Shown here in pieces: positions 8,513 through 18,700 of a stretch of 64,000 nt of DNA. How positions within the stretch are numbered: the first letter of the stretch is position 1; each line of letters begins with the position of its first letter. Made by a program: the position numbers and the translations under genes. This DNA is from CAVVZJ01 sp963752755. Its GTDB lineage: Bacteria; Planctomycetota; Planctomycetia; Isosphaerales; Isosphaeraceae. Where the stretch lies: the NCBI GenBank assembly GCA_963752755.1, contig CAVVZJ010000010.1, forward strand, positions 124,001 to 188,000. The letters run 5' to 3'. Below the pieces are notes generated by a model, which was not told the DNA's origin, did no database searches, and saw only the letters and a program-made list of their open reading frames with translations.

Positions 8513-9869
8513 TCAGAGTGATGCAGCGCCGCCGGTGTCGCTTCGTCGGTTCCCGAGAGCGAGTGGAGGGGAGTCCGGCGAAATCGCCTCGTCGATCGTG
8601 TAGAAGTCAGGGCGGGTACGGCGCCGGCCGAGGACCCATTCGTAAACCTGGACGATCTTCCGGGCCTTGGCACTCCAGGTGTGGAGGGAAGTTGCATACC
8701 GACGGGCGTTCTCTCCCAGCCGCGCCCGCTCCCCGGGATCGGCGGCCAGAAGCTCCAGGGCCTTCACGAAGCCGTCGATCAGGGTCGGCTTGTCGCCTAA
8801 GGGCACGGCGATCCCGTGGTCGTCCGCAACGTAGGCGCCGGGGCCGCCGTAGTCCGAGACGACGCAGGCCATTCCCATACCCATCGCCTCGATGACCACG
8901 CCCGCGCCAAGCTCCCGGATCGAGGGGAACCCGAAGACGTCGGCCGCTTGCATCCGCCGGATCACCTCGTCGTGCCCGAGCCAGCCGGTCAGCTCGACGC
9001 AATCTCCAAGATCCTCCTCACGGATGATCGACTCGATCAGGCTCCGATCCATCCCATCGCCAACGATCACCAGCTTCTGGCGCCTCAGCAGCGGACTTCT
9101 CGCAAAGGCGCGGACCAGCACGTCGGCACACTTGTAGGGTACCAGCCGGCCGACGAACAGAACCTCCATCGGAGCTGAAGGGTCGCGCAGGCGTGGTCTG
9201 AGGCGCCTGGGACTGCTCGTCGAAGCCGACGTCCGGGCAGTCGAAGACGCGGTCCCCGACCTCCCGGGGCAGGATGGCGCGTGTGTGGTGGAAACCGGCC
9301 AGGATGGCTACGGCCTTGCGATAGGTCGTCCGGTAATAGGGGAGGTACTGGTGGAGGCCCCGGATTCGCGATAACCACTCCCGTTCGCGGCTCATCTCGG
9401 CGGCGAAGGCCCGTGGCCAAGCCAGACCACCATTGACCGGACCGAGGACGAACGGCACGGGACTCCACCTGGCCAGCGGGCTCGCCAGCGTTGGCGAGAG
9501 GGGCGTCACCCGATGGACCAGATCGAACTCGCCTCGCTTCAGTCGGTCACGGAAGTGCTTCCAGACCTCCCACTCGAAGGCCATGTTCGACGGGTAATTC
9601 AGCGCCACGTTCAGTGTCAGGGCCTTGTTCGGGTCGCGACGAATCCAGTTCGATAGCTTCCAGAAGGGGCGAGCGACGTATTCGGTGTCGAGGAAGACCA
9701 ATTCGTCAACCCCGACTTCGTCCTGCACGATCGCGCCCCGGTTCCGAACCTGGGTGACCAGCGTCGTCGCATCAACCTGCCCGGCGATCGCGCGGACGAT
9801 CTGATAACCGAAATAGGGCGTTGAGGAAAAGGTCGGGTTGCAGTGGTCAGCCAACAGGAGCACTTTCAT
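8513..9869 (-). CDS. GT4-type (GT-B fold) glycosyltransferase, one frameshift
   Basis: Transfers a sugar from an activated donor, probably in envelope polysaccharide or glycolipid synthesis. The N-terminal half starts MKVLLLADHCNPTFSSTPYF and carries FDLVHRVTPLSP and VPFVLGPVNGG, the acceptor-side Rossmann region. The frame changes near 9195, after which the donor-side half reads MEVLFVGRLVPYKCADVLVR, KLVIVGDGMDR and the E-x7-E donor motif region AADVFGFPSIRELGAGVVIE. GPVNGG and FGFPSIRELGAG place it with GT4 enzymes. A single missing or extra base joins the halves into a protein of about 450 residues, the usual length. It lies 25 bases from the ABC-F start and may be in the same transcript. 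Confidence 0.85.
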
Positions 9870-9921
9870 GCACTTTTTTCCCGGACGGGAAGCCTTCGAC
9901 CTCGGATGAAGCGAGCACCCA

Positions 9922-11271
9922 TTATCCGTCCGGACCGTCCGCGAGTCCAGGATCGCCGAGCGTCCGCTTGCTGCGGAGCATGTGATGGTAGTGCTGGGCG
10001 AAGCGGTGGGCCTCGTCGCGGACGTACTGGAGCAGGCGGAGCGCGAAGGAGCGTCGGCTCAAGACGATCGGCTCGGGTCGGCCGGGGACGAAGATTTCTT
10101 CCTCCTGCTTGGCCAGCGAGATCAGGGTCGGCGGCTCGACGCCGAGGGCGCGGAAGGCGTCGAGGGCGGCGTTGAGTTGGCCCTTGCCGCCGTCGATGAG
10201 GAAGATGTCGGGGAAGGGTTCGTCGCGCTCCTGGAGGCCGCGGATGCGGCGGCTGACGACCTCGCGGATCGAGGCGTAATCATCGACGCCGGCCACGCTC
10301 TTGATCCGGTAACGTCGATAGCCCGGTTTGAATGGCAATCCGTCGATGAATGTGACCAGGGAGCCGACCGTCTCGTTGCCGGCGAGGTGGGCGATGTCCA
10401 CACCGTGGACGGTGCGGGGCATCTTCGACAGGCCGAGGACCTTCTTCAAGCCCTTCAGGCCCTTCTTGGGGTCCTGGTAGAAGACCTCCGGCTGGGCGTG
10501 GCGGGCGAGGTCGCCGCGGAGGTTGAGGTTCTGGAGGGCCTTCAATTCATCGCGGAGCCGCGCGGCCTTCTCGAACTGGAGGGCCTTCGACGCCTCCCGC
10601 ATCTCGTCTTCGAGTTCCTTGAGGACGACGTCCTTTTTGCCGTCGAGGAAGAGGCGCAGCCGGCGGATGTCCTTGCGGTAGGTCTCGCGGTCGATCCGGA
10701 GGTTGCAGGGGGCGGTGCACTGGTTGATCGAATGCAACAGGCAAGGGCGGAACCAGCGCCAGCGGGGGTCATCCTCCTCGATGTCGAGGGAGCAGGTGCG
10801 GAACTTGAAGATCTTCTGAAGCACCTGGATCGCACCGCGGAGGCTCCTGGCGCGGGGGAACGGCCCATACAGCTTCACGCCGCGGTCGAGGGGCTCGCGG
10901 GTGAAGTTGACGCGGGGGAAGTCTTCACTGGTGGTGATCTGAAGATAGGGGAAGGACTTGTCGTCCTTGAGGTCGGCGTTGTACTTGGGCTGGATGTCCT
11001 TGATGAGCCGGGCTTCCATCAGAAGGGCATCGACCTCGCTCTCGGCCGAGAGATGGTCCACGTCGGCGACCTCGCCGATCCAGTCCTTGATACGGGGGTC
11101 GTCGGCGGCCCCTTTCTGGAAGTAGGAACCGGCGCGGGCGCGGAGGTTCTTGGCCTTGCCGATGTAGATCACGCGCCCTTGAGCGTCCTTCATCAGATAG
11201 AGGCCGGGCGTCGTCGGGAACATCTTGACCTTCTCAACGGGTCCGGAGGCGGTCGTCGGGTTGTCGGACAT
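9922..11271 (-). CDS. uvrC: Excinuclease ABC subunit C, short form lacking the HhH domain
   Basis: The nucleotide-excision-repair nuclease that cuts on both sides of a lesion bound by UvrB. Domains in order: GIY-YIG nuclease (PGLYLMKDAQGRVIYIGKAKNLRARAGSYF, residues about 20-100), a Cys cluster around CLLHSINQCTAPCN (about 175-190), the UVR UvrB-contact helix pair (LQFEKAARLRDELKAL, about 230-250) and the RNase H-like 5' nuclease (VHGVDIAHLAG, LIDGGKGQLNAA, VRDEAHRFAQHYH). The 449-residue protein ends 20 residues after that last motif. The usual bacterial protein is about 600 residues and finishes with tandem helix-hairpin-helix DNA-binding motifs, which are absent. The frame is open throughout and the stop lies only 52 bases past the start of the downstream glycosyltransferase gene. 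No HhH text was recognised in that gap. Confidence 0.92.
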   Translation of the reverse strand: MSDNPTTASGPVEKVKMFPTTPGLYLMKDAQGRVIYIGKAKNLRARAGSYFQKGAADDPRIKDWIGEVADVDHLSAESEVDALLMEARLIKDIQPKYNADLKDDKSFPYLQITTSEDFPRVNFTREPLDRGVKLYGPFPRARSLRGAIQVLQKIFKFRTCSLDIEEDDPRWRWFRPCLLHSINQCTAPCNLRIDRETYRKDIRRLRLFLDGKKDVVLKELEDEMREASKALQFEKAARLRDELKALQNLNLRGDLARHAQPEVFYQDPKKGLKGLKKVLGLSKMPRTVHGVDIAHLAGNETVGSLVTFIDGLPFKPGYRRYRIKSVAGVDDYASIREVVSRRIRGLQERDEPFPDIFLIDGGKGQLNAALDAFRALGVEPPTLISLAKQEEEIFVPGRPEPIVLSRRSFALRLLQYVRDEAHRFAQHYHHMLRSKRTLGDPGLADGPDG

Positions 11272-11370
11272 GGGACCCTCGCGGGGTTCGACCCCGCCAG
11301 AGGGCGGCCGGACCGAAAAGGGGCAGTACGGTCCAGCCGCGTCGTGGCGAATCCTGGTTGAGTGGAATTG

Positions 11371-11598
11371 TCAGCGTTCGGGCAACTGCCGCGCCGCCAG
11401 CCAGAGTCCAAGGCCGAACTCGGCAGCCCCCAGAGTGCGGACGGCATCGGGGTGCTCGTGCAAAATCTCGGCCAGTTCTTGCCAGGCCCGCGGCCCGAAC
11501 CGCCAGAAGGAGGCGTACCGTCGCGGATAGATCAGGCCCATGAGGCCGTCACCGATCATCATCAAGGCGCCGAGTTCGAGCAGCCGACGACTCCACAT
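11371..11598 (-). CDS. Small hydrophobic protein of unknown function
   Basis: A 75-residue protein starting MWSRRLLELGALMMIGDGLM. It has one clear hydrophobic segment at residues about 8-24 and a weaker one near the C terminus (LGAAEFGLGLWLAARQLPER). The middle is amphipathic (RRYASFWRFGPRAWQELAEI). The shape resembles small inner-membrane proteins found across many planctomycetes, but I do not recognise a named family. It lies between uvrC and the phosphohexomutase on the same strand, with about 100-160 bases on each side. No function is assigned. Confidence 0.6.
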   Translation of the reverse strand: MWSRRLLELGALMMIGDGLMGLIYPRRYASFWRFGPRAWQELAEILHEHPDAVRTLGAAEFGLGLWLAARQLPER

Positions 11599-11758
11599 GG
11601 TGCATGCCTCCGCGTGGTTGACCCTGGCATCGGTGTCGCTCTAGGGTGGATGAGAGAGTCCCGAGGGCGGTTGACCGTGGACATGATCTCAATCATCAAC
11701 TTTCGATCATGCGGTATTCCACGTGCCTTCCGGCTCGCAACCACCGCGACCGACCGGC

Positions 11759-13603
11759 CTACTCGCTGAACTCGACCAGGGCGTTCTGAATGTATTTATC
11801 GAGGTCGGCGGCCATCTGGTCAAGCCGGGCGGTGGTCTTGGCCTTGATCTCGGCCAGCTTATCGCGGTTGTTGACCCCCTCAGTGCCGCTCCGGGCAAAG
11901 AGGTAGAACTTGATCTTCGGCTCGGTGCCAGAGGGTCGAACGGCGAACCGGGTGCCAGGCTCGTCGAGGTGGAAGATCAGGAGGTCGCCGGAGGGTTCAG
12001 GGAGCAACTCCTCACCATCGCCGGGACGGCGGATGACGTGATCCTTGTAGTCGTGAATCTCGGTGACGTTCAGGCCGGCAATCCGGGTCGGGGGAACGTC
12101 GCGGAAGGCTTGCATGAGCGCTTTGATCTGGGCGGCACCCTGGCGACCTTCGAGGGTCTTGTTGATCAGATGCTCGGCGTAGTGGCCGACGTCGATGTAG
12201 AGGTCGTCGAGGTATTCGAGGACCGTTTGCTTGCGGTCCTTGACCGTCGCGGTCAGTTCGGCGAATAGCAACGCGGCTATGGCCGCATCCTTGTCGCGAA
12301 CATGGGTACCCTTGAGGTAGCCGTGCGACTCCTCGAAGCCGAAGAGGAAGCTGATCGGGCCATTCTCGTCGATCGCCTTGCCGATCCACTTGAAGCCGAC
12401 CAGCAAGTTATCGACGACCTGAATGCCCTCGCGGTGGGCGAGCGCCCGGGTCATCTGGCTGGTGACGAGGGTCGTGATCAGGTAGTGGTCCGAACGCAAC
12501 TTGCCCATCGCCTCGGCCTGCTTCATGACGAAGGCGGCGAGCAGGGCGCCGATCTGGTTACCGTCCAGGGTGGTCCACTCGCCCTTCGGTTCGCCGCTGA
12601 CGGGCACGGCCACGCCGATCCGGTCCGCGTCCGGGTCGCTGGCGATGACGAGGTCGGCCCCGGTCTCGCGGGCGCGGAGGATGGCGGCTTCGAGAGTCTT
12701 CGGGATCTCGGGGTTGGAGACGTGGCCGGGGACGTTGGGAAAGTCTCCGTCGGGCGTACTCTGGGAGGCGAGCAACTCGACTTGCTCGAAGCCGTCGGTC
12801 TTCAAGGCCGCCGCCACGGACGAGGCGCCGACACCATGCAGCGGCGTATAGACGATCTTGATGTCCCGTGCCCGCGAGACGGACTCGCTGACGACGGCCG
12901 CGACGTAGGCGTCGTCCACTTCTTGCCCGGCGAGCTGGATTTGACCTTCCTTGACGGCCTGGTCGAAATCGGCCTCGGGGATCTCACGATCGGCAGCGGC
13001 CTTGACGCAGGCGATGATGCCAGCGTCGTCGGGCGGGACGACCTGATTGCCATGCTCGTCGTAGCACTTGAAGCCGTTGTCGGACGGTGCGTTGTGCGAT
13101 GCGGTGATCATGATGCCGCCGTCGCAGTGCAGGTGACGCACGGCGAAGGACAGCAATGGGGTCGAGCGGGGTTCGGGGAAGAGGTACACCTGAAACCCGG
13201 CGTCGGCCAGCACACGGGCGCAGATCTCGGCAAACTCGGGCGAGTTGTGGCGGGTGTCTCGGGCGATCACGCACGAGCGGGCGGACCCTTCACCCTTCTT
13301 TGAGATGACGTGGTCGGCCAGGCCGCGGGCGCTCTCGGCGATCGTGCGAGCGTTCAGGACGTTGGTTCCGACCGGGTACATCTTGCCGCGACGTCCACCT
13401 GTGCCGAAGTCGATGACGGTGTAGAATGCATCATCGAGTGCCTTCCAGCGACCGGCCTGGATGTCCTCGGCAAGGCGGTCGCGATAGGCGGCGTAGGGGG
13501 CCTCGGTCAGCCAGCGCCGGATGTTCGCGGCGGCCGAGTCCGAGAGCTGGCTCGCCTTCGCGGCCTGGTCGATCCGACCCGTCAAGTCATCCGCCGTCGG
13601 CAT
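11759..13603 (-). CDS. Phosphoglucomutase/phosphomannomutase family protein
   Basis: A 614-residue alpha-D-phosphohexomutase that moves the phosphate between C1 and C6 of a hexose phosphate, feeding glycogen and cell-surface sugar synthesis. All four signature loops are visible: the active serine loop GIMITASHNAPSDNGFK, the metal loop IASDPDADRIGVAV, the sugar loop LFGFEESHGYLKG, and the phosphate loop FAVRPSGTEPKIKFYLFA. The length of more than 600 residues matches the PgcA/Pgm2-like group rather than the 450-residue ManB/GlmM group. The start is ATG 13603 (MPTADDLTGRID). An in-frame upstream start at 13645 adds 14 residues that do not look like family sequence. The gene is divergent from the CAP gene, with about 640 bases between the starts. 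Confidence 0.93.
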   Translation of the reverse strand: MPTADDLTGRIDQAAKASQLSDSAAANIRRWLTEAPYAAYRDRLAEDIQAGRWKALDDAFYTVIDFGTGGRRGKMYPVGTNVLNARTIAESARGLADHVISKKGEGSARSCVIARDTRHNSPEFAEICARVLADAGFQVYLFPEPRSTPLLSFAVRHLHCDGGIMITASHNAPSDNGFKCYDEHGNQVVPPDDAGIIACVKAAADREIPEADFDQAVKEGQIQLAGQEVDDAYVAAVVSESVSRARDIKIVYTPLHGVGASSVAAALKTDGFEQVELLASQSTPDGDFPNVPGHVSNPEIPKTLEAAILRARETGADLVIASDPDADRIGVAVPVSGEPKGEWTTLDGNQIGALLAAFVMKQAEAMGKLRSDHYLITTLVTSQMTRALAHREGIQVVDNLLVGFKWIGKAIDENGPISFLFGFEESHGYLKGTHVRDKDAAIAALLFAELTATVKDRKQTVLEYLDDLYIDVGHYAEHLINKTLEGRQGAAQIKALMQAFRDVPPTRIAGLNVTEIHDYKDHVIRRPGDGEELLPEPSGDLLIFHLDEPGTRFAVRPSGTEPKIKFYLFARSGTEGVNNRDKLAEIKAKTTARLDQMAADLDKYIQNALVEFSE

Positions 13604-14242
13604 GATCGCTTCCTCCCCTTGCTTCTCTCTCCCAGCAACTGCCACGGGGCCGCTCTCGCCGTTTGCAATCGGATTCGACCCGGCCCCGGGCCCTCACACT
13701 ATCCCGCCGGGCGAGGGGACGCAAGGTCCGCACGACCGTCAGCGAGTGTCCCGGCGGACCGCAAGCCGTCCTTCCAGTGACCATCCAACCGGCAAGTTCG
13801 GAGGATCCGAAAGGACCGCCTCGGTCGCCGTAACTTCAAACTTGAGCAGATTTTCTGCTTCATGGCGCCTTGTAAAAACCACCCCGTTGTAAGATTGCCC
13901 TTGCATTCGATCCCAATGCCCCTTGGGACCAACCGGGCTTGTCAAGCAAAGGGCATTCCGGGCTGAGAAAAAACGAGCGTCCTACACCCTAGGGAATCAA
14001 GAACTTGCGATAAGTCAACCGCATTTCGATCTGATCGGTGAAGGGTGTGGCACGGCGCTTGCCAAATCCTTCCGACGCCGAGACGGCCAGGACGCAACAC
14101 CCCGGGAAAAACCACTCAAGTCGCATCGGCCTTCCACAAAACGACGCCGGCTCAAGCGGGGCCGGCTCGTTCCCAAGGCGAGGACGAAGACCCAAACGCC
14201 CACGACCCGGGGCGATCCGTCTCAAGGATGGGGAGAGAAGCC
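13604..14242. other. Long divergent intergenic region
   Basis: About 640 bases between the divergent mutase and CAP-protein starts. It is clearly more AT-rich around 13840-13990 than the flanking genes. It probably holds promoters for both directions plus a long leader for the CAP gene. Open frames across 13923-14375 show no family features and look like chance. Confidence 0.45.
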
Positions 14243-15571
14243 ATGGCTCGGCGGCCGACCAAGCGACAGAACCTCCAACTGGAGTCCCTCGAGTCCCGTC
14301 AGATGCTCTCGGTCGCGGGGGCGACCGTGGGCGATGTCGCCCCGACCGCCACAAAGCAGTACATGCTTGAGCTGACCAACCTTGTCCGCACCAACCCTCA
14401 GGCCGCGGCCGATCGCCTCACCTCCAACTTCTCGCCCTCGACTGTCGCGACACTCAAGTACTACGGCGTTAACCTCGACCAGGCCAAGCAACTCCTCGCC
14501 AGCGTCAAGTCCCGCCAGCCGCTCGCCTGGAACAGCCACCTCGCCCAGGCCGCCCAGGGTCACAGCAACGATATGGCCACGGTCGGCTACCAGTCGCACA
14601 CCGGCTCCGACGGTTCGTCGCCCGACCAGCGAATGGCTCAGGCCGGTTACTCCAACGCTCGCAAGACTGTGGAAAACGCCTTTGCCTATGCTGAGTCGGT
14701 GGACCAGGCGATGCAAGCCTTCACCCTCGACTGGGGGGTTCCCGAACACTCCCACCTCCGCAACATGACGGAGCCCGACACCCCCGACGACCAAACCATG
14801 AAGGAGGTCGGCATTGGGATCACCGACTCGACCAAGCCCGGCTTCGCCAAGGTTGTCACCCAGGACTTCGGCCTCCGCAACAACAGCTCGACCTACCTCC
14901 TTGGCGTCGCCTACAGCGACAATAACCACGACAACTTCTACACCCCCGGCGAGGGGCAGGGCGGCGTCGAGATCGACCTGACCAACGATCAGGGACAGAC
15001 CTTCCGCACCCTCAGCGGCGCCGCTGGTGGCTACCAGATCCCCCTGGCCCCCGGCCACTATCACCTCACCGCCCTGCTGGGTGGCCAGCAGATCCGCAGC
15101 CAGGACATCAACATCGCCAATCAGAATGTCAAGGTGGACTTCGACCTGACCGATCCCGTGACTCCTTCCTCCAGCCAGGACTCCAGTCGCAGCCAGTCGA
15201 GCCAGCCGCAGGCTCAATCCCAGAATCAGGTCCAGACCCCGTCCGCGCCGCAGGCGGCGGTTCAGACGAACAGCTCCGATCAGGGTAGTGGTGGCTCGGA
15301 CAACCAGGGAAGTCAGCTGACCCGGACTCAGCCTCAGGCTCAGCAGATCAATCCGCCGACTCAGACCCAGACCAGCGGTGGATCGGACTCGGGCTCGGAG
15401 ACGAAGGGCCAGCAGTCCGACGCGACCGCTTTGGCCACCGACACACCGCCAACGGACACCACAACGACGCCAACGAAGCAGCAGATGGACGCCATCGATG
15501 CCGCGATGATCCTCGGGAGTGGCCTGGAGATCGACGACTGGCAGACGTGGGACTTCGTGCCGGTGGCCTGA
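14243..15571 (+). CDS. Secreted CAP-domain protein with LEPR-XLL-like N terminus
   Basis: A 442-residue exported protein. The N terminus (MARRPTKRQNLQLESLESRQ, then MLS) is a LEPR-XLL-type motif, a planctomycete N-terminal signature of surface proteins. Residues about 30-200 form a CAP/SCP-like domain (ELTNLVRTNPQAAADRL, HSNDMATVGYQSHTGSDG, ENAFAYAESVDQAMQAF, EHSHLRNM, VGIGI). The next part, about 215-300, is a beta-sandwich of the carboxypeptidase-regulatory type with a possible calcium loop (YSDNNHDNFYTPGEG). Residues about 300-420 are a low-complexity Gln/Ser/Thr spacer. I chose ATG 14243 because GGAGAGAAG precedes it. A second ATG lies at 14228. The likely role is cell-surface attachment or hydrolysis; CAP domains lack a single known reaction. 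Confidence 0.88.
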   Translation: MARRPTKRQNLQLESLESRQMLSVAGATVGDVAPTATKQYMLELTNLVRTNPQAAADRLTSNFSPSTVATLKYYGVNLDQAKQLLASVKSRQPLAWNSHLAQAAQGHSNDMATVGYQSHTGSDGSSPDQRMAQAGYSNARKTVENAFAYAESVDQAMQAFTLDWGVPEHSHLRNMTEPDTPDDQTMKEVGIGITDSTKPGFAKVVTQDFGLRNNSSTYLLGVAYSDNNHDNFYTPGEGQGGVEIDLTNDQGQTFRTLSGAAGGYQIPLAPGHYHLTALLGGQQIRSQDINIANQNVKVDFDLTDPVTPSSSQDSSRSQSSQPQAQSQNQVQTPSAPQAAVQTNSSDQGSGGSDNQGSQLTRTQPQAQQINPPTQTQTSGGSDSGSETKGQQSDATALATDTPPTDTTTTPTKQQMDAIDAAMILGSGLEIDDWQTWDFVPVA

Positions 15572-15642
15572 GTGGAGCCAGGCCCCAGCCGTCCTCCCAA
15601 CCGGGCGGGGACACCCCTCATCCCCCGCCCACATGGCCGGAT

Positions 15643-15683
15643 AACGCCCCCGCACGCGGTACCCACCCGCGAGCGGGGGCGTT
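15643..15683 (+). terminator. Hairpin terminator after the CAP gene
   Basis: An 11-bp perfect GC-rich stem (AACGCCCCCGC at 15643-15653 with its complement at 15673-15683). The 19-base loop can form a further CGCGG/CCGCG pairing. It begins 72 bases after the CAP stop. Only a short T-rich stretch follows (GCATTTC), so termination is probable but not certain. It also lies downstream of the convergent minus-strand gene and could serve both. Confidence 0.6.
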
Positions 15684-15770
15684 GCATTTCCCGCAACGTG
15701 AATCATGACAGATCACAGAGCTTGAACCTGAAGAGATCGTTCTCCGGAATGGTCGGCCATCCTCTCCTCG

Positions 15771-18700
15771 TCAGGGCTGGGGCGGTCGGTCCATCGCCTT
15801 GTCGACCTGGACTCCTGAGGCGGCCGGGGCGTTGTAGCGTTCCTGGAGCCGCTGGAGCTGCTTTAACTGGTTCGAGGTGTTGAGGTTCTTGAGGTTCTCC
15901 TCCAGTCCCGGCGCGGCGTTCGGTTGCGGGGTCAGGCTCTTGGCCTCGGTCGGAGCGGAGGCCCTGGGAACCTCGGCCTCAGCGGGTTCGGGCTGGCCGA
16001 CGTAATCGTGGCCTCGGTAGAACGCATACTGGGACGTGTCCTTGCGGGCCACAGCCGTCACCGGCCCGCGTACTCCTTCGGCGACGAAAACGCCCCGTAG
16101 GTCGGTCTCGCCCGAGAAGAACGTCGGGTTGTCCGACCCGATCACCTTGACCTGCACCTTGGGCACGAAGTCCTTCGTCCTCGCATCGAGCACGCGGACG
16201 CGGACCCGTCCCGCATCGGTCTCTTCGAGGATTTCCATCTCCAATGGGCTCACCAGCACGATCCCCGACGCATACAGGTTCTCGCCGCGTGCCATGACGA
16301 GGTAAGCCCCTTCCTTCTCCAGGGGAAGGTCGAGGAAGTAGGTCTTCTCGTCGAAGTCGAGGCCATCGCCGAGCTTGACCGTCTTCTCGACCAAGGGGTG
16401 GATACCCGCCAGGTCGATTCCGGCGATGCCGTCGAGGTTGCGGCGTTCGAGGTAGAGGCGCATCAGGTCCACGGCGTAGACCTTCACGTCCACCTCGGCG
16501 ATGTTGCGGTATTCCAGCTTAACATCGGACGTCTCGGGCGTGTCCGGCTGTGCCGGATCGGCTTCGTCGTCGCGACAGGGCAGGGCATCGACGTTGCGAA
16601 GGCCGACGCCGCGCCCCTCAGCATTACCGGCGACCTCGCGCTTCAAGGCCGGTCGGACCACGGAGACCTCGGGCAGTTCTAGTTCCTTGCGAGTCAACGC
16701 CTTGACTGCCGAGGCGGCCTCGGAGAAGCGGTCGGCGACCTTCTCGTAATACGCGACCGCCTTCGACGGCTGGTGTCTCGCGTCGTGGATCTGGCCGAGG
16801 ATGTAGATCGCCTGCCACTTGTTTGGGCTCGGCTGATCGACGCCATTTTCATCCTTGTAGGTGGCCTCGGCGATCTTCTCGGCGAGGCGGATGGCCTCGT
16901 CGTACTGGTTGAGGTGAAAGTGGCCTAGGGCCATACTGTACTGGAAGCTGTCGAGGTAATGGCTCTTCGGGTAGAGCTTCGCGAACCGCCCCGAGAGGTT
17001 GACGACGGCCTCGTAGTCCTCCAGCTCCAGGAAGGCTCCGACGAGGGCCAGGCTCGCCTCGTCGGCGACCGGGTCGCGCGGGGCGAGGCTGAGGAAGACG
17101 CGGACGAGGGCGATTTCCTGGGCGAGTAGATCCGTCCGCGTGACGTTCGCCTCCGCCAGCTCGCGACGCAAGGGCGCTTCGCTGATGGCCCTCGTCGCGA
17201 GGCTCGCCAGGATCTGGGAGAGCCCGAAGAAGTCGCTCTGGATCGACGCCGTGCCGGGGTATTCCCGCCAGAGGTCGAGCAGGTAGGCGACCCCCTCCAG
17301 CGTCTTCCCGCGCTGGCGGAGCACCTCGCCGACACGGGCGTCTTCCAGGTAGCTGGCCTCGGCCGTCGCCCGCCAGACGAGATAGGCCCGCTCGTGTTCG
17401 CCGATGTCGGCATAGGCGCGGCCGACGACCTTGATGTCGTCGAACGGGATGAACAGCTCGGGCGCCTTCTCGCGAAGGATTTCGAAATACTTCACGACCT
17501 TGCGCGGGTCATACTGCTTGATGTGGATCTTCAGGAGCATCCGGGCGGCGTCCTTCGCGACGTCGTCGCGGAGGGTGTAGGCGTCCCAGAGGCTCTCCAG
17601 CGGGCCGGCGGCCTCGGCGAGCCGGCCGGCGTCGTAAAGGGCCTTGCCGAGGGCGTAAAGCTCGTCGGGCGTGGCCTTGTAGGGGTCGTCGGCTTTCTGG
17701 CCGGGCGGGAGGACCTTGAGGTTGTCCTCGCGGCCGAGGTGGCGACGGCCAGGATCGTAGGCGCTGCGGATCTCGGCGGGGAGGGCGCGGTAGTCGCCGG
17801 GGAGGTAGCCGAAGAGGTCGTACTGGATGCGGCCGGGCCACTGGTCGGGGGCGAAGTAGAAGGTGAGGGTGCCGTCTCCTTGCTCGAAGTGGTGGGCCGA
17901 GCTTTGCACCGAGCCCTCGACGAGCGTCGCCCCGGCCGGGACGTGCTCCTCGACGACGAGGAAATCCCGCTCCCAGGCCGGCTGTCCGCCGGGGACATAG
18001 CGGGAGGCGTCGATCACGAACCCGCGCCCGACCGCCCAGCGCCACCTGGCTGACCGGGTTCTCGAACGACCGGGCGTTGACCGCGACGCTGAAGCCGGTC
18101 GGCAAGGGCTTGCCCTCGAACTCGGGCTCGGCGGCGAGATAGACGCGGCGGTTGATGACGAACGGCCGGCCGGTCAGGTCCTGATCCGGCCGGAAGTCGC
18201 GGGCGAAGCCGGTCAAGGTCGCGGCGAAGCCGAACGTCCCGCGCCCTTCCAGGTCGAAGTGGACCCGGTTCTGTCCCGCCGCCTTGACCACCTTCAAGGG
18301 CACGCGGATCGCCTTCCCCTCGGCCTGCCCCTGCACCGCGAAGCGGCCGACCTCCAGGTCGTTGACCGTCACGACCAGCGTGAAGTTGTCCTCGGCCGCC
18401 TGCGCCCGACCGTAGTAGCCGGCCAGGGCCGCGACCGCCGGCCCCTTCGCCTTGTGCGGGACCCAGCCCGGTGCCGACCCGGTGCGCCGAGAGCCATTCG
18501 ATCGCCGGCGCGAGTAGCGGGTCTTCCGGTCGCGAACGGGCGAACGCCAACGCCGCCAGGCCCGTCGTCTCCGCGGCCGAGCGGAGCGTCGGGTGCTGGT
18601 TGCGACCTTCCCAGTATTTCCGGGGCTTCACGCCCGGTGCGACCGCCTCCGTCTTCGCCCTCGGCCCGAGCACGCCCAGCACCTCGGCGGCGAGGCTTTG

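Noticed and set aside
10000..11361. A 459-codon plus-strand frame over uvrC
   Set aside because: It is the antisense shadow of uvrC; its Leu/Glu/Ala-rich text has no domain pattern.
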